From NCBI RefSeq assembly GCF_003071065.1, contig NZ_QCXX01000008.1, forward strand, positions 248,001-312,000: a stretch of 64,000 bases of DNA, written 5' to 3'. This document shows positions 44,683 to 53,507 of this stretch, piece after piece; within the stretch, counting starts at the first letter, position 1, and each line of letters starts with the position of its first letter. This DNA comes from Sphingobacterium athyrii (lineage in GTDB: Bacteria; Bacteroidota; Bacteroidia; Sphingobacteriales; Sphingobacteriaceae). The translations under genes and the position numbers were made by a program. The notes under the pieces are model-generated. The model searched no databases. It saw only the letters and a program-made list of their open reading frames with translations, and had not been told where the DNA came from.

Positions 44683-47600
44683 TTATTTCCATCCTCCGCC
44701 CAAAGCTTTGTAAAGTAAAATCTGGTTCAGGGTATTTTCTTTCTCCAGTTCGACTTTTCCGATCTGGGCCTCCAAGGATTCTTTTTGTGCCGTAACGACG
44801 TCCAACGATGTCACCCGCCCAGCAATAAATAATTCTTGTGCGGCTTCAATGGATAGATCCAATGCCTTTACATGCTCATCCACAAACTTTCGCCGTTTGC
44901 TGATCGCTTCTTGGGTCATGATAACATTAGATACTTCATTATAGGCGTTTACAACAGATTTCTCATAGTCTAAAAAAGCAATTCCATAATCAGCCTTTGC
45001 AATTTCATACTGCGTCTTCAATTGTCTTTGATTCAATATAGGCAATGTAATGCCACCAAATAAATTATAGGCAATGGACTTGTCCAGATTAAACAACTTG
45101 TTGAAACTGAAACTCTGCAAACCGACAAAAGGGCTAATAGCTACCGAAGGCAAAAAAGCAAGCCGAGATGCTTCCTGGCTGTTTGACGAGGCCATCATCT
45201 TCAGATAGGCTGTTTTGATATCCGGACGCTGGTTGACCAGATCATCTGGTGTACCAAAGGCCATTGCATGATAGAGATTGGTGTTCTCAACGTATGCACT
45301 GCGCTCGATAGGCTGATAATATCGTCCTAGCAATCCGTTGATATGATGTTCCCAAAGTGCAATCTCCTGACTCAATTTTTCTTGAGCAGATTTTGAATTT
45401 GCCAATAGCGCCTTGAATTGTTGAACAGACAGCTCGGTAGCATAACCGGCATCTTTCTTTACTTCCACCACTTCAAGGGCATTGGTATGTAGTTCAATAT
45501 TACGGTTATATACCTTAATCTTTTGATCTAAGGCCATCAACTCATAATAGGCTGTTGCGATATTAGATACCAATTCGGTTTCCAATAAGCGTCTCCCTTC
45601 CTGCTCGGCCAAAAAACCAAAATAAGCAGCTTGCTTCTGGCTTTTTAATTTACCCCATAGATCAATTTCCCACGAAGAACGAAGTCCAATAAAATAATCA
45701 GGAATAAATGGTTCAGGCAGTTTTTCATCGCTTTTCAGGTTATCGGAGAAATTCGAATCATAATTACCGATACCAGATTCTGTGTAATGCCCATATTTAC
45801 GTATTCCCCCTTCAACTGCTGCTTCAACCGTGGGGCCTAATGCGGCCTTCCGCTGTTTAAAATAAGCTTGCGCCGACTCTAGCCGTAAGATCGATTGACG
45901 AATATCAATATTATGCTGTAAAGCGGAATCAATCAATGCGACTAAAAGCGGATCCTTAAAGATCTCCCGCCAGGACCGATTACCCACATTTACGCTATCA
46001 AGAGCTGCTCGTTCTGAAAAGGCTGTCGGTATGACAATTTTTTCAGGTTGCGCCGCCTTCTTGGGAACGGAACAGCTACCAAAAAGAATAAGTGCAGCAA
46101 TCACCAATGAGGTCTGTTTTATGACCTGTTTCTTATTCTCTTTTTTCGAGAATAAGATGACCAGTCCCGGAATAACAATCACACCCAATATCGTCCCGAT
46201 AAGCATCCCTCCGACCGCAGCTGTACCAATACTTCGATTTCCCAAAGCTCCGGCACCACTAGCCATCATCAATGGGATCAATCCGGCGATAAAGGCAAAA
46301 GAAGTCATTAAAATAGGGCGTAAACGAGCAACAGCCCCTTCAATTGAAGCCGTTACGATATCCATTCCTTGCTTATATTTTAAATTGGCATATTCGACAA
46401 TTAGAATGGCATTTTTGCCCAAAAGACCGATCAGCATGACTAAGGCTACCTGCGCATAAATATTGTTTTCCAAACCAAAGACTTTCAGAAAGATAAAGGC
46501 CCCAAAAATTCCGGCTGGTAAACAGAGTAGAACCGGTAATGGCAATAAAAAGCTTTCATACTGGGCACACAATAACAGGTAAACAAATAGTAGACAGAGC
46601 GCAAAAATATACAGGGCCTGATTTCCTGAAATCTTTTGTTCACGGGTCATCCCCGACCATTCAATGCTATAACCTTGTGGCAAAGATGAAGCGATCTTTT
46701 CCACTTCTTCGATGGCCTGTCCCGAACTGAATCCTGGAGATGACTGACCAGTAATCATCGCCGAACTAAACATATTGTATCGTGTAATCTGTTCAGGACC
46801 ATAAATACGTTCCATGGAAATAAAGGCATTGTAGGGTACCATTTCACCTGTTTCATTCTTGACATATAGGCGGAGTACATCTTCAGGTCGCTGGCGGTAC
46901 TCTGGTCCCGCCTGTACCATCACCTTATACATTTGGCCGTAACGGATAAAATTTGTGGCATAGAGACTACCCATCAACGTCTGCAAGGTATTCATCGCAT
47001 TTTCAACAGAAATACCCTTCTTTGCGGCCATATCGTAATCCACCTTCAGCATGTATTGCGGGAAGTTAACGTCAAAGCTGGAGTTGATGTCCTGAATAAC
47101 TTCACTTTTTTCCATATCCCCCATAAACTTTTCCAGTACCTCAGCAGTTTTGCTGAGATCTTCGTTACCACTACGGTCCAACAGGCGCAGTTCAAATCCG
47201 GAAGAGTTACCAAAACCAGGTACCGTCGGCGGTGGAAAAAAATCAATCTGTCCATCAACAAAGTCCTTTGTTTTCTCACGCAGTTCTTTGATCACATCAT
47301 CCACCGTCTGGTTACGTTCTTTCCAAGGCTTAAGATTGATCATCCCCATACCATAAGAAGCCCCGGAGACTTCGGTAACGATACTATATCCCGATAAAGT
47401 TGAAACGGTTTCAACAATATCCAGTTTGCGCGCCACAGAGTCAACCTTATCCAATACGCGCTCAGTACGATCTACTGTCGCACCGGGAGGAGTCGTTACG
47501 GAGACATAGATCATCCCTTGATCTTCCGTTGGAATAAAGCCCGAAGGTAATATTGCACTACTTCCCCAAGTTGCTACAAAGAACCCAGCTAAGAGCAGCA

Positions 47601-49233
47601 GCGTAAGCCCACGTCTGGCACTTGTTTTTACTAAGATTCCTTTGTATCCAAAAGCTGTACGGTCGTAGAGCGCATTGAAATGTTTAAAGAATCGGTCTAA
47701 CCAATTATTGGACGGCTTGCGGTCATGTGGCGACCGGAGAAAAAGCGCACATAGCGCTGGTGTCAATGTCAAGGCATTAATACCTGAAATCACGATAGCC
47801 GCCGCCAGAGTTAGTGAAAACTGTCTATAAAATATCCCCACTGGCCCCGACAGAAAAGCAACAGGAACAAACACTGCTGACATCACCAAGGTGATTGCCA
47901 CGACCGCACCCCCAACTTCTTTCATAGCTTCCAAAGTCGCTTCCATAGGCTGCAAATGTTCTTCTTCCATTTTAGCGTAAACTGCCTCCACGACCACAAT
48001 CCCATTGTCGACCACAATTCCGATCGCCAATACTAGTGCAAATAATGTAAGTAAGTTGATGGAGAAGCCCAACATCTGCATGAAAAATAGAGCTCCGATC
48101 AGACAGACCGGTACGGCTAAAATCGGGATAACTGTCGCTCGAAAATCCTGTAAAAAGATAAACACGACAATGAATACCAATAGAAATGCTTCCAATAGCG
48201 TCTTTATCACCGACGAAATAGACGCATCCAGAAAACGGGACACGTCATAGCCCATGGTATAGGTCATACCGGCTGGGAACGAGGTCTGCTTCAATTCCGC
48301 CATGCGATCTTTTACCCGTTGAATCACTTCCTGTGCGTTTGATCCGGGAAGCTGTTTTAGCATAATAGAGGCCGATGGCCGACCATCGGTCTTGGAGACC
48401 ATTTCATAATCCAGGGAACCAAACTCGACATCAGCCACATCCTTGATACGAATAATGGAACCGTTGGAATTCGCACGAATAGGCACATTCGCATATTCGT
48501 CAATTTCTGTAAATTTTCCAGGGTAACGCAAAACGTACTGCTGCATATTTCGCATCTTGTCGGAACTTATCCCAGTTTGTCCGGGCGCTGCTTCAATATT
48601 TTGTTTGCGCAAAGCCGCCACCACATCCTCCGCAGAGATATTATAGGCGGCCATACGATCCGGTTTTACCCATACACGCATCGCATAGTCACGCATACCC
48701 ATAATCTGGGCTAAACCGACCCCCTCGATACGTTTTAATTCCTTCAGGATATTAATATCGGCGAAGTTATAAATAAAACGTTCGTCAGCAGTTTCATCGT
48801 CAGTGAACACATTCAGATACATCAACATCGAGTTGACTTCTTTCTCTGTCGTTACCCCAGCTTTAATGACCTCTTCGGGCAACTCATCGAGTACTGTCGT
48901 TACCCTATTTTGTACGTTTACCGCAGCAATATCTGGGTCCGTTCCCACTTCAAAGAAAATCTGGATCACCGTGCTTCCGTTATTGGTCGACACGGAGTTC
49001 ATATAAGTCATCCCTGCAACACCATTGATTGCTTTTTCTAGTGGGATAGCCACCGCATTGGTACTTACCTCCGCATTTGCCCCCGTATAATTGGCATTCA
49101 CCACCACCGAAGGCGGAACAATATCCGGGAACTGCGTAATCGGTAATGTAAATAAGGCCAGTAATCCCAAGAGGGTAATAAAAACCGATATGACCAGTGA
49201 TAATATAGGTCTTTTTATAAATGTTTCAAACAT
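44683..49233 (-). CDS. RND efflux permease fused to outer-membrane factor (AcrB-TolC/NodT fusion)
   Basis: A 1516-aa fusion. Residues 1-1035 are a complete HAE1-type RND permease (FIKRPILSLVIS start, twelve TM helices, large periplasmic loops). The TM4 motif reads VVDNGIVVVEA: Asp409 is kept, but the second relay Asp of AcrB is Asn410; the TM10 lysine (LLGKNAILIVEYA) is kept. After a basic linker (KKENKKQVIK) comes a hydrophobic segment ending in the lipobox FGSC (Cys1054), then a full NodT-type outer-membrane factor (about 1070-1516, with SSWEIDLWGKLKSQ, NQRPDIKTAYLKMMASS). The lipobox would allow cleavage into separate proteins. It follows its adaptor gene by 13 bases. Confidence 0.93.
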   Translation of the reverse strand: MFETFIKRPILSLVISVFITLLGLLALFTLPITQFPDIVPPSVVVNANYTGANAEVSTNAVAIPLEKAINGVAGMTYMNSVSTNNGSTVIQIFFEVGTDPDIAAVNVQNRVTTVLDELPEEVIKAGVTTEKEVNSMLMYLNVFTDDETADERFIYNFADINILKELKRIEGVGLAQIMGMRDYAMRVWVKPDRMAAYNISAEDVVAALRKQNIEAAPGQTGISSDKMRNMQQYVLRYPGKFTEIDEYANVPIRANSNGSIIRIKDVADVEFGSLDYEMVSKTDGRPSASIMLKQLPGSNAQEVIQRVKDRMAELKQTSFPAGMTYTMGYDVSRFLDASISSVIKTLLEAFLLVFIVVFIFLQDFRATVIPILAVPVCLIGALFFMQMLGFSINLLTLFALVLAIGIVVDNGIVVVEAVYAKMEEEHLQPMEATLEAMKEVGGAVVAITLVMSAVFVPVAFLSGPVGIFYRQFSLTLAAAIVISGINALTLTPALCALFLRSPHDRKPSNNWLDRFFKHFNALYDRTAFGYKGILVKTSARRGLTLLLLAGFFVATWGSSAILPSGFIPTEDQGMIYVSVTTPPGATVDRTERVLDKVDSVARKLDIVETVSTLSGYSIVTEVSGASYGMGMINLKPWKERNQTVDDVIKELREKTKDFVDGQIDFFPPPTVPGFGNSSGFELRLLDRSGNEDLSKTAEVLEKFMGDMEKSEVIQDINSSFDVNFPQYMLKVDYDMAAKKGISVENAMNTLQTLMGSLYATNFIRYGQMYKVMVQAGPEYRQRPEDVLRLYVKNETGEMVPYNAFISMERIYGPEQITRYNMFSSAMITGQSSPGFSSGQAIEEVEKIASSLPQGYSIEWSGMTREQKISGNQALYIFALCLLFVYLLLCAQYESFLLPLPVLLCLPAGIFGAFIFLKVFGLENNIYAQVALVMLIGLLGKNAILIVEYANLKYKQGMDIVTASIEGAVARLRPILMTSFAFIAGLIPLMMASGAGALGNRSIGTAAVGGMLIGTILGVIVIPGLVILFSKKENKKQVIKQTSLVIAALILFGSCSVPKKAAQPEKIVIPTAFSERAALDSVNVGNRSWREIFKDPLLVALIDSALQHNIDIRQSILRLESAQAYFKQRKAALGPTVEAAVEGGIRKYGHYTESGIGNYDSNFSDNLKSDEKLPEPFIPDYFIGLRSSWEIDLWGKLKSQKQAAYFGFLAEQEGRRLLETELVSNIATAYYELMALDQKIKVYNRNIELHTNALEVVEVKKDAGYATELSVQQFKALLANSKSAQEKLSQEIALWEHHINGLLGRYYQPIERSAYVENTNLYHAMAFGTPDDLVNQRPDIKTAYLKMMASSNSQEASRLAFLPSVAISPFVGLQSFSFNKLFNLDKSIAYNLFGGITLPILNQRQLKTQYEIAKADYGIAFLDYEKSVVNAYNEVSNVIMTQEAISKRRKFVDEHVKALDLSIEAAQELFIAGRVTSLDVVTAQKESLEAQIGKVELEKENTLNQILLYKALGGGWK

Positions 49234-49246
49234 AATTTATCCTCCG

Positions 49247-50353
49247 CTACAGCTTCCTCAATTTTGGATTAATCTTCATTCCATTACGCAAATTTTGCAC
49301 ACCCTCATAGACCACTTTAACATTTGGATCAAGACCACCTTCTACTATATAATAATGTCCCACACGAGGCCCAGCAATAAAGGGTGTCATCTTGACCGTA
49401 CTATCCGCTTGCATGGTATAGACATATGTTTTATCCTGTATTTCAAATACTGATTTTTGATGTACAAATGCATGCTCTCCAGTTTCCATTGGCACAGCAA
49501 TCTTGCCGGTTGCCCCATGTTTTAAGATATGCTCTGCATTGGGAAATTGTACACGGAGTGAAATTGATCCTGTATTTGCTTCAAATTCACTTTCTACAAT
49601 ATGAGCAACGCCTTCATGTGGATATAAGACCCCATTAGCCAAGATCAATTTTACAGTTTTACGCGTTTCTTTACCATTCATTTTATCCTGCATCATCGTC
49701 AGGTATTCTCGTTCAGAAATATCAAAATACACATTGACCTGGCTTAAATCCGAAATCGTTGTGATAAGGCTTCCTTCTGTCAGTAGTGATCCCTCCTTTA
49801 ATAAAATCCGATCTATCCGACCATCAAATGGAGCCTGGATCACCGTGTAATCCAATCTTGTCTGAGCTTGATTAACTAAAGCACGCGCTTCCTCAATTTT
49901 GGAATTGGCGGCCTTTAATTGAATTTTCAATAGATTATATTCCGAAGGACTCACAATATTTTTATCCACCAATTTCTGGGTTCTTTCCATCTCAAGCTTA
50001 ATTTTTTGCGCTTCAGCAATGGAGTTATCATATTGCGCTTTCGCCTTGGCGAGTTCCGAACGATATTCTTCGTTATTGTATCTGAACAACACTTGACCTT
50101 TCTTTACCCGAGCCCCTTCGTCCACAAAGATTTTATCCAAAAAACCGTTCAGTTTGGACCGGATCTCTACATTTTTCAAAGCCTGAATATCTGCAATATA
50201 TTCCTGGTAGACTGTTGTATCCATTACAATCAAGGGTGTAACGGGGATATTTTTAATTTCTTCTTTTTGCTCGGCATTCGCATTGGAGGAGCGACAGGAA
50301 GCCAGCATCCCTACCGTACCCAATAATAGGCACAGCGCAAGTAATTTCTTCAT
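49247..50353 (-). CDS. RND efflux periplasmic adaptor (membrane fusion protein)
   Basis: A 368-aa AcrA-like adaptor and lipoprotein (lipobox LASC, Cys20). It has the first lipoyl half (VRSKLNGFLDKIFVDEGARVKKGQVLF-type, here about 60-95), a helical hairpin (about 95-165), the second lipoyl half with YTVIQAPFDGRIDRILLKEGSLL, then beta-barrel and membrane-proximal domains. It delivers substrates between the inner-membrane pump and the outer-membrane channel, both encoded by the next gene. No local regulator is seen; the small gene upstream is 152 bases away. Confidence 0.95.
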   Translation of the reverse strand: MKKLLALCLLLGTVGMLASCRSSNANAEQKEEIKNIPVTPLIVMDTTVYQEYIADIQALKNVEIRSKLNGFLDKIFVDEGARVKKGQVLFRYNNEEYRSELAKAKAQYDNSIAEAQKIKLEMERTQKLVDKNIVSPSEYNLLKIQLKAANSKIEEARALVNQAQTRLDYTVIQAPFDGRIDRILLKEGSLLTEGSLITTISDLSQVNVYFDISEREYLTMMQDKMNGKETRKTVKLILANGVLYPHEGVAHIVESEFEANTGSISLRVQFPNAEHILKHGATGKIAVPMETGEHAFVHQKSVFEIQDKTYVYTMQADSTVKMTPFIAGPRVGHYYIVEGGLDPNVKVVYEGVQNLRNGMKINPKLRKL

Positions 50354-50504
50354 AAAAACGATAAAAAATAAAATGTTAAACTAGATGGGAGCTACAATAA
50401 TATTGCATAACAACGCAAGGAAGCTACTGCCTTGTGACATCATTAACAAAAGTTAAAAAGCAGTAGATTTTATAGACTCCGATAGAAAAGTAAAAGGGAA
50501 ATAC

Positions 50505-50867
50505 CTAGAAAGGCCGGAATCTATACAAGAACTCATAATATCCCGGTCGACAGAGTGTCTTTGACCGATAAAAAGGATGCACCTTATCCTTCGAAAAGCA
50601 CAACGCAGTAAATACAATCCCAAAAACAAATATAAAGATGGATAGTACCTGACTATTGACAGAAAATATACGATAGTCGTCCTGCAATAATACCTTCTCT
50701 TCTTGTGAGGTTTGAATAGGGTCTAAATTCAATACATCGTCCAAGAAATACTCCACGATCGTTTCTCCGGCATGCAAAACCTGTCCTGTCGCTGATGAGA
50801 AGGACTCATACGTCAAGAGATTGAGATACGCAAAGAGTGTTAGAAGATGGAATAATTTACCTAACAT
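50505..50867 (-). CDS. Small two-helix membrane protein of unknown function
   Basis: A 120-aa protein starting MLGKLFHLLTLFAYLNLLTY (helix or signal at about 1-20), a polar middle rich in Asp/Glu (GETIVEYFLDDVLNLDP), a second helix (about 72-91, VLSIFIFVFGIVFTALCF) and an aromatic end (YYEFLYRFRPF). I recognise this pattern from other Bacteroidota small proteins near cation or efflux genes, without a known role. An in-frame GTG at 50885 gives six extra residues; I prefer the ATG. It lies between the mannan locus terminator and the efflux adaptor. Confidence 0.7.
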   Translation of the reverse strand: MLGKLFHLLTLFAYLNLLTYESFSSATGQVLHAGETIVEYFLDDVLNLDPIQTSQEEKVLLQDDYRIFSVNSQVLSIFIFVFGIVFTALCFSKDKVHPFYRSKTLCRPGYYEFLYRFRPF

Positions 50868-50926
50868 ATCGAATTTTCGAATCACAAAGGTATGGTTTTA
50901 AACTGCTAAGATTATTTTATTAATGT

Positions 50927-50968
50927 AAAAAAACCATGACAGCGATGGGATTTGTCATCATGGTTTTT
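50927..50968 (-). terminator. Terminator of the mannan locus
   Basis: AAAAACCATGA and TCATGGTTTTT are perfect 11-base arms with a further ATGACA/TGTCAT pairing inside; T-runs on both sides make it potentially bidirectional. It lies about 80 bases after the GH92 stop at 51045. Confidence 0.75.
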
Positions 50969-51044
50969 AAATATTTACATTTTATCGGATCAATATATAC
51001 ATTATCAATTGATCTTTAAAGCCTGTTATTCACTGAAGCTTCAT

Positions 51045-53333
51045 TTAACGTTTTTCATTACTGAACGAATAGGGTGCATCTTCTCTCTTGATACCTCTAT
51101 TTTTATTCGGTTCTGCGCTCATCTTGAAATTCAGATTTGCACCACCCAATAAGTCTGAATAACGGATATAGTTTTTATCATAAGTTTTTCCATTCCAGGA
51201 AAGTTGATCCACATAGACCTGATCTACTCCCTGTTGCGCTGCATGGATACGTATTTCTTTACCATTTTCGAGTTTCAAGGTTACTTTATCAAACTGAGGC
51301 GAACCGATCACATATTCTCCCGAACCCGGGGATACAGGATAAAATCCCAGTGATGAAAAAACATACCAAGCCGAGGTCTGTCCATTATCCTCATCTCCAC
51401 AGTAACCATCTGGCGTCGGGAGATATAGTTTATCCATGATCTTACGAACCCAGTATTGTGCCTTCCATGGTTCTGCCGCATAATTATAGAGATAAGGCAT
51501 ATGCTGTATAGGCTGATTACCATGTGCATACTGCCCCATATTCATCACTTGCATTTCGCGCATCTCATGGATCATGCTACGGCTTTTCATTCCTTCATAA
51601 CTCGGGATAATAAACACGGTATCCAACATAGCAACAAAAGATTTATTTCCGCCCATCAAATCAATTAGCCCTTGGGGATCATGAAATACACAAAAGCTCC
51701 AATGCCAGGCATTACCTTCCGTATACTCCCGAGACCAAGCACTAGGATCAAAATTGTCCACAAAAGAGCCATCCGATTTTTTGCCCCGCATCAACTTTGT
51801 CGTGGGATCAAAAAGATTTTTATAATTCATCGCACGTTGCGCATAAATGGCTGTTTCGGATTTTGGTTTCCCCAGCGTCTTTCCAAATTCATAAATACAC
51901 CAATCGTTATAAGCGTATTCCAGTGACCTTGCCACATTCTGATCTACCTTTACATCTGCTGGAATGTATCCCAATTTGTTATAATATTCATGGCCAAAGC
52001 GTCCGGTAGAGGAATGTTTGGGATAAGCGTTATGGGCTCCATGTTTTAGGGCCTCCCAAAGCACCTCTTTATCATAACCTTTTCGATCGGTTATCAGGGC
52101 ATCTGTTACTATTGAAGCAGAATTATTACCGATCATAGATGCACGGTGTCCGGGTGACGCCCATTCTGGTAAATAGCCACTTTCCTTGTAAGCATTTACC
52201 AAACCAGCCTGCATACGGTCGTTCATCGACGGGTACAATAAATTTAAAAGTGGGAACAAGCTTCTGAATGTGTCCCAAAAACCTGTATCCGTAAACATCT
52301 CACCAGGCAAAACCTGTCCATTGTAGGGACTATAATGGATTCTTTTTCCAGAAGCATCAATTTCCGAGAAATCCCGTGGAAATAATGTCGAACGGTAAAG
52401 GCAGGAATAAAAAGTACGCAGGCGATCAATATTATTGTCTTCAATTTGGACACGGCCTAACACTTCATTCCATTGCTCCTTGCCTTCCATGGCAACCTGT
52501 TCAAATGTTTTGGACTTTACTTCGTTCAGATTAAGCGCTGCCTGTTCAAAACTGATGAAGGAAGATGCAACTTTGGCCACTACTTTCTCTCCCCTTTTTA
52601 ACGAAGGGAAACCTACGATCGCCCCAGCGTGATCATCCCGAACTTCCAGCTGATTGTCTTTAATATTACCATTCGTTACACCGGCTTTGTAGGAAAAAGG
52701 CCGATCGAAAGTAATGACAAAGTAATTCTTAAAATTGTCCGGAACACCACCGCTATTTTTTGTCGAATAGCCAATAATTTTATTTTCTTGAGGTATCACC
52801 TTGATGTAAGATCCTTTATCAAATGCATCGATAATAACGTAGGCGTTGTCTGTTTTTGGAAAAGTAAATTGAAAAACAGCCGCGCGCTGTGAAGGTGTAA
52901 GTTCTGTAGTCACATCATGGTCTGCCAGATAAACACTATAATAATAAGGTTTCACAATTTCGGCCTTATGCGAGAACCAGCTCGCGCGTTTTTCCTGATC
53001 AAACTGTGGTTTACCCGTCATGGGCATCAAAGAAAATTGGCCATAATCATTATTCCAGGGACTAGGCTGATGTGTTTGCTTAAATCCTTTGATTTTATCA
53101 GCAGTATATGTATATACCCACCCATCGCCCATATTGCCTGTTTGCGGGGTCCAAAAATTCATTCCCCAGGGACGTGCAATGGCAGGATAGGTATTTCCGT
53201 TAGACAACTCATATTTAGATTCTGTACCTATGAGCGGGTTTACAAAGTCTACTGGCGAGGATTGCTGTGCCATACTCACCTGAGCTGCGAAAAGAAAAAG
53301 GATAGCGCCTGTTAATTTTTTAATATTGAACAT
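51045..53333 (-). CDS. GH92 alpha-mannosidase, probable alpha-1,2-specific
   Basis: A 762-aa secreted enzyme (signal peptide to about residue 22) of family GH92, calcium-dependent exo-alpha-mannosidases that invert configuration. Motifs are FVNPLIGT (30-37), the catalytic acid Glu539 in YTEGNAWHW, CGDEDNGQTSAWYVFSSLGFYPV (Asp647, Asp649) and IHEMREM with His589-Glu590. Spacing places that pair on the His-Glu of Bacteroides BT3990 that reads the alpha-1,2 linkage, so I predict alpha-1,2 specificity. The gene follows susD at a distance of 174 bases, with an intergenic hairpin. Confidence 0.92.
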   Translation of the reverse strand: MFNIKKLTGAILFLFAAQVSMAQQSSPVDFVNPLIGTESKYELSNGNTYPAIARPWGMNFWTPQTGNMGDGWVYTYTADKIKGFKQTHQPSPWNNDYGQFSLMPMTGKPQFDQEKRASWFSHKAEIVKPYYYSVYLADHDVTTELTPSQRAAVFQFTFPKTDNAYVIIDAFDKGSYIKVIPQENKIIGYSTKNSGGVPDNFKNYFVITFDRPFSYKAGVTNGNIKDNQLEVRDDHAGAIVGFPSLKRGEKVVAKVASSFISFEQAALNLNEVKSKTFEQVAMEGKEQWNEVLGRVQIEDNNIDRLRTFYSCLYRSTLFPRDFSEIDASGKRIHYSPYNGQVLPGEMFTDTGFWDTFRSLFPLLNLLYPSMNDRMQAGLVNAYKESGYLPEWASPGHRASMIGNNSASIVTDALITDRKGYDKEVLWEALKHGAHNAYPKHSSTGRFGHEYYNKLGYIPADVKVDQNVARSLEYAYNDWCIYEFGKTLGKPKSETAIYAQRAMNYKNLFDPTTKLMRGKKSDGSFVDNFDPSAWSREYTEGNAWHWSFCVFHDPQGLIDLMGGNKSFVAMLDTVFIIPSYEGMKSRSMIHEMREMQVMNMGQYAHGNQPIQHMPYLYNYAAEPWKAQYWVRKIMDKLYLPTPDGYCGDEDNGQTSAWYVFSSLGFYPVSPGSGEYVIGSPQFDKVTLKLENGKEIRIHAAQQGVDQVYVDQLSWNGKTYDKNYIRYSDLLGGANLNFKMSAEPNKNRGIKREDAPYSFSNEKR

Positions 53334-53454
53334 GATATTGATCTGGTTGGTGCTGTCTGAAAAACAGCCTACAAGCTAAAACGTATTAGTAAATATAATT
53401 AAGAATTTTAAATATAAGCAAATAAAGCCCTGTTTTTCACAAGATGGTTACAAA

Positions 53455-53495
53455 GAAACTCCCACTTCCAAACCTTGCTTGAATGTGAGAGTTTC
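53455..53495 (-). terminator. Hairpin between susD and GH92, possible attenuator
   Basis: GAAACTC (53455-53461) and GAGTTTC (53489-53495) close a longer imperfect stem, followed on the minus strand by a short TTTG. It is too weak for full termination and may lower GH92 expression relative to susCD. Confidence 0.45.
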
Positions 53496-53507
53496 CTTAT
53501 GGACATA

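Noticed and set aside
46031..46459. 142-codon plus-strand frame opposite the RND-OMF junction
   Set aside because: Antisense shadow of a clearly coding region with strong family motifs on the other strand.
46933..47397. 154-codon plus-strand frame inside the RND pump
   Set aside because: Antisense shadow; no recognisable features and fully covered by a real gene.
51045..53333. GH92 enzyme with HGNQP instead of HGNEP, first read as a lost catalytic acid as in mannose-1-phosphate uncapping enzymes
   Set aside because: Spacing to Asp647/Asp649 shows that the catalytic acid is Glu539 in the EGNAW motif, which is intact; HGNQP is usual in BT3990-like alpha-1,2 enzymes.
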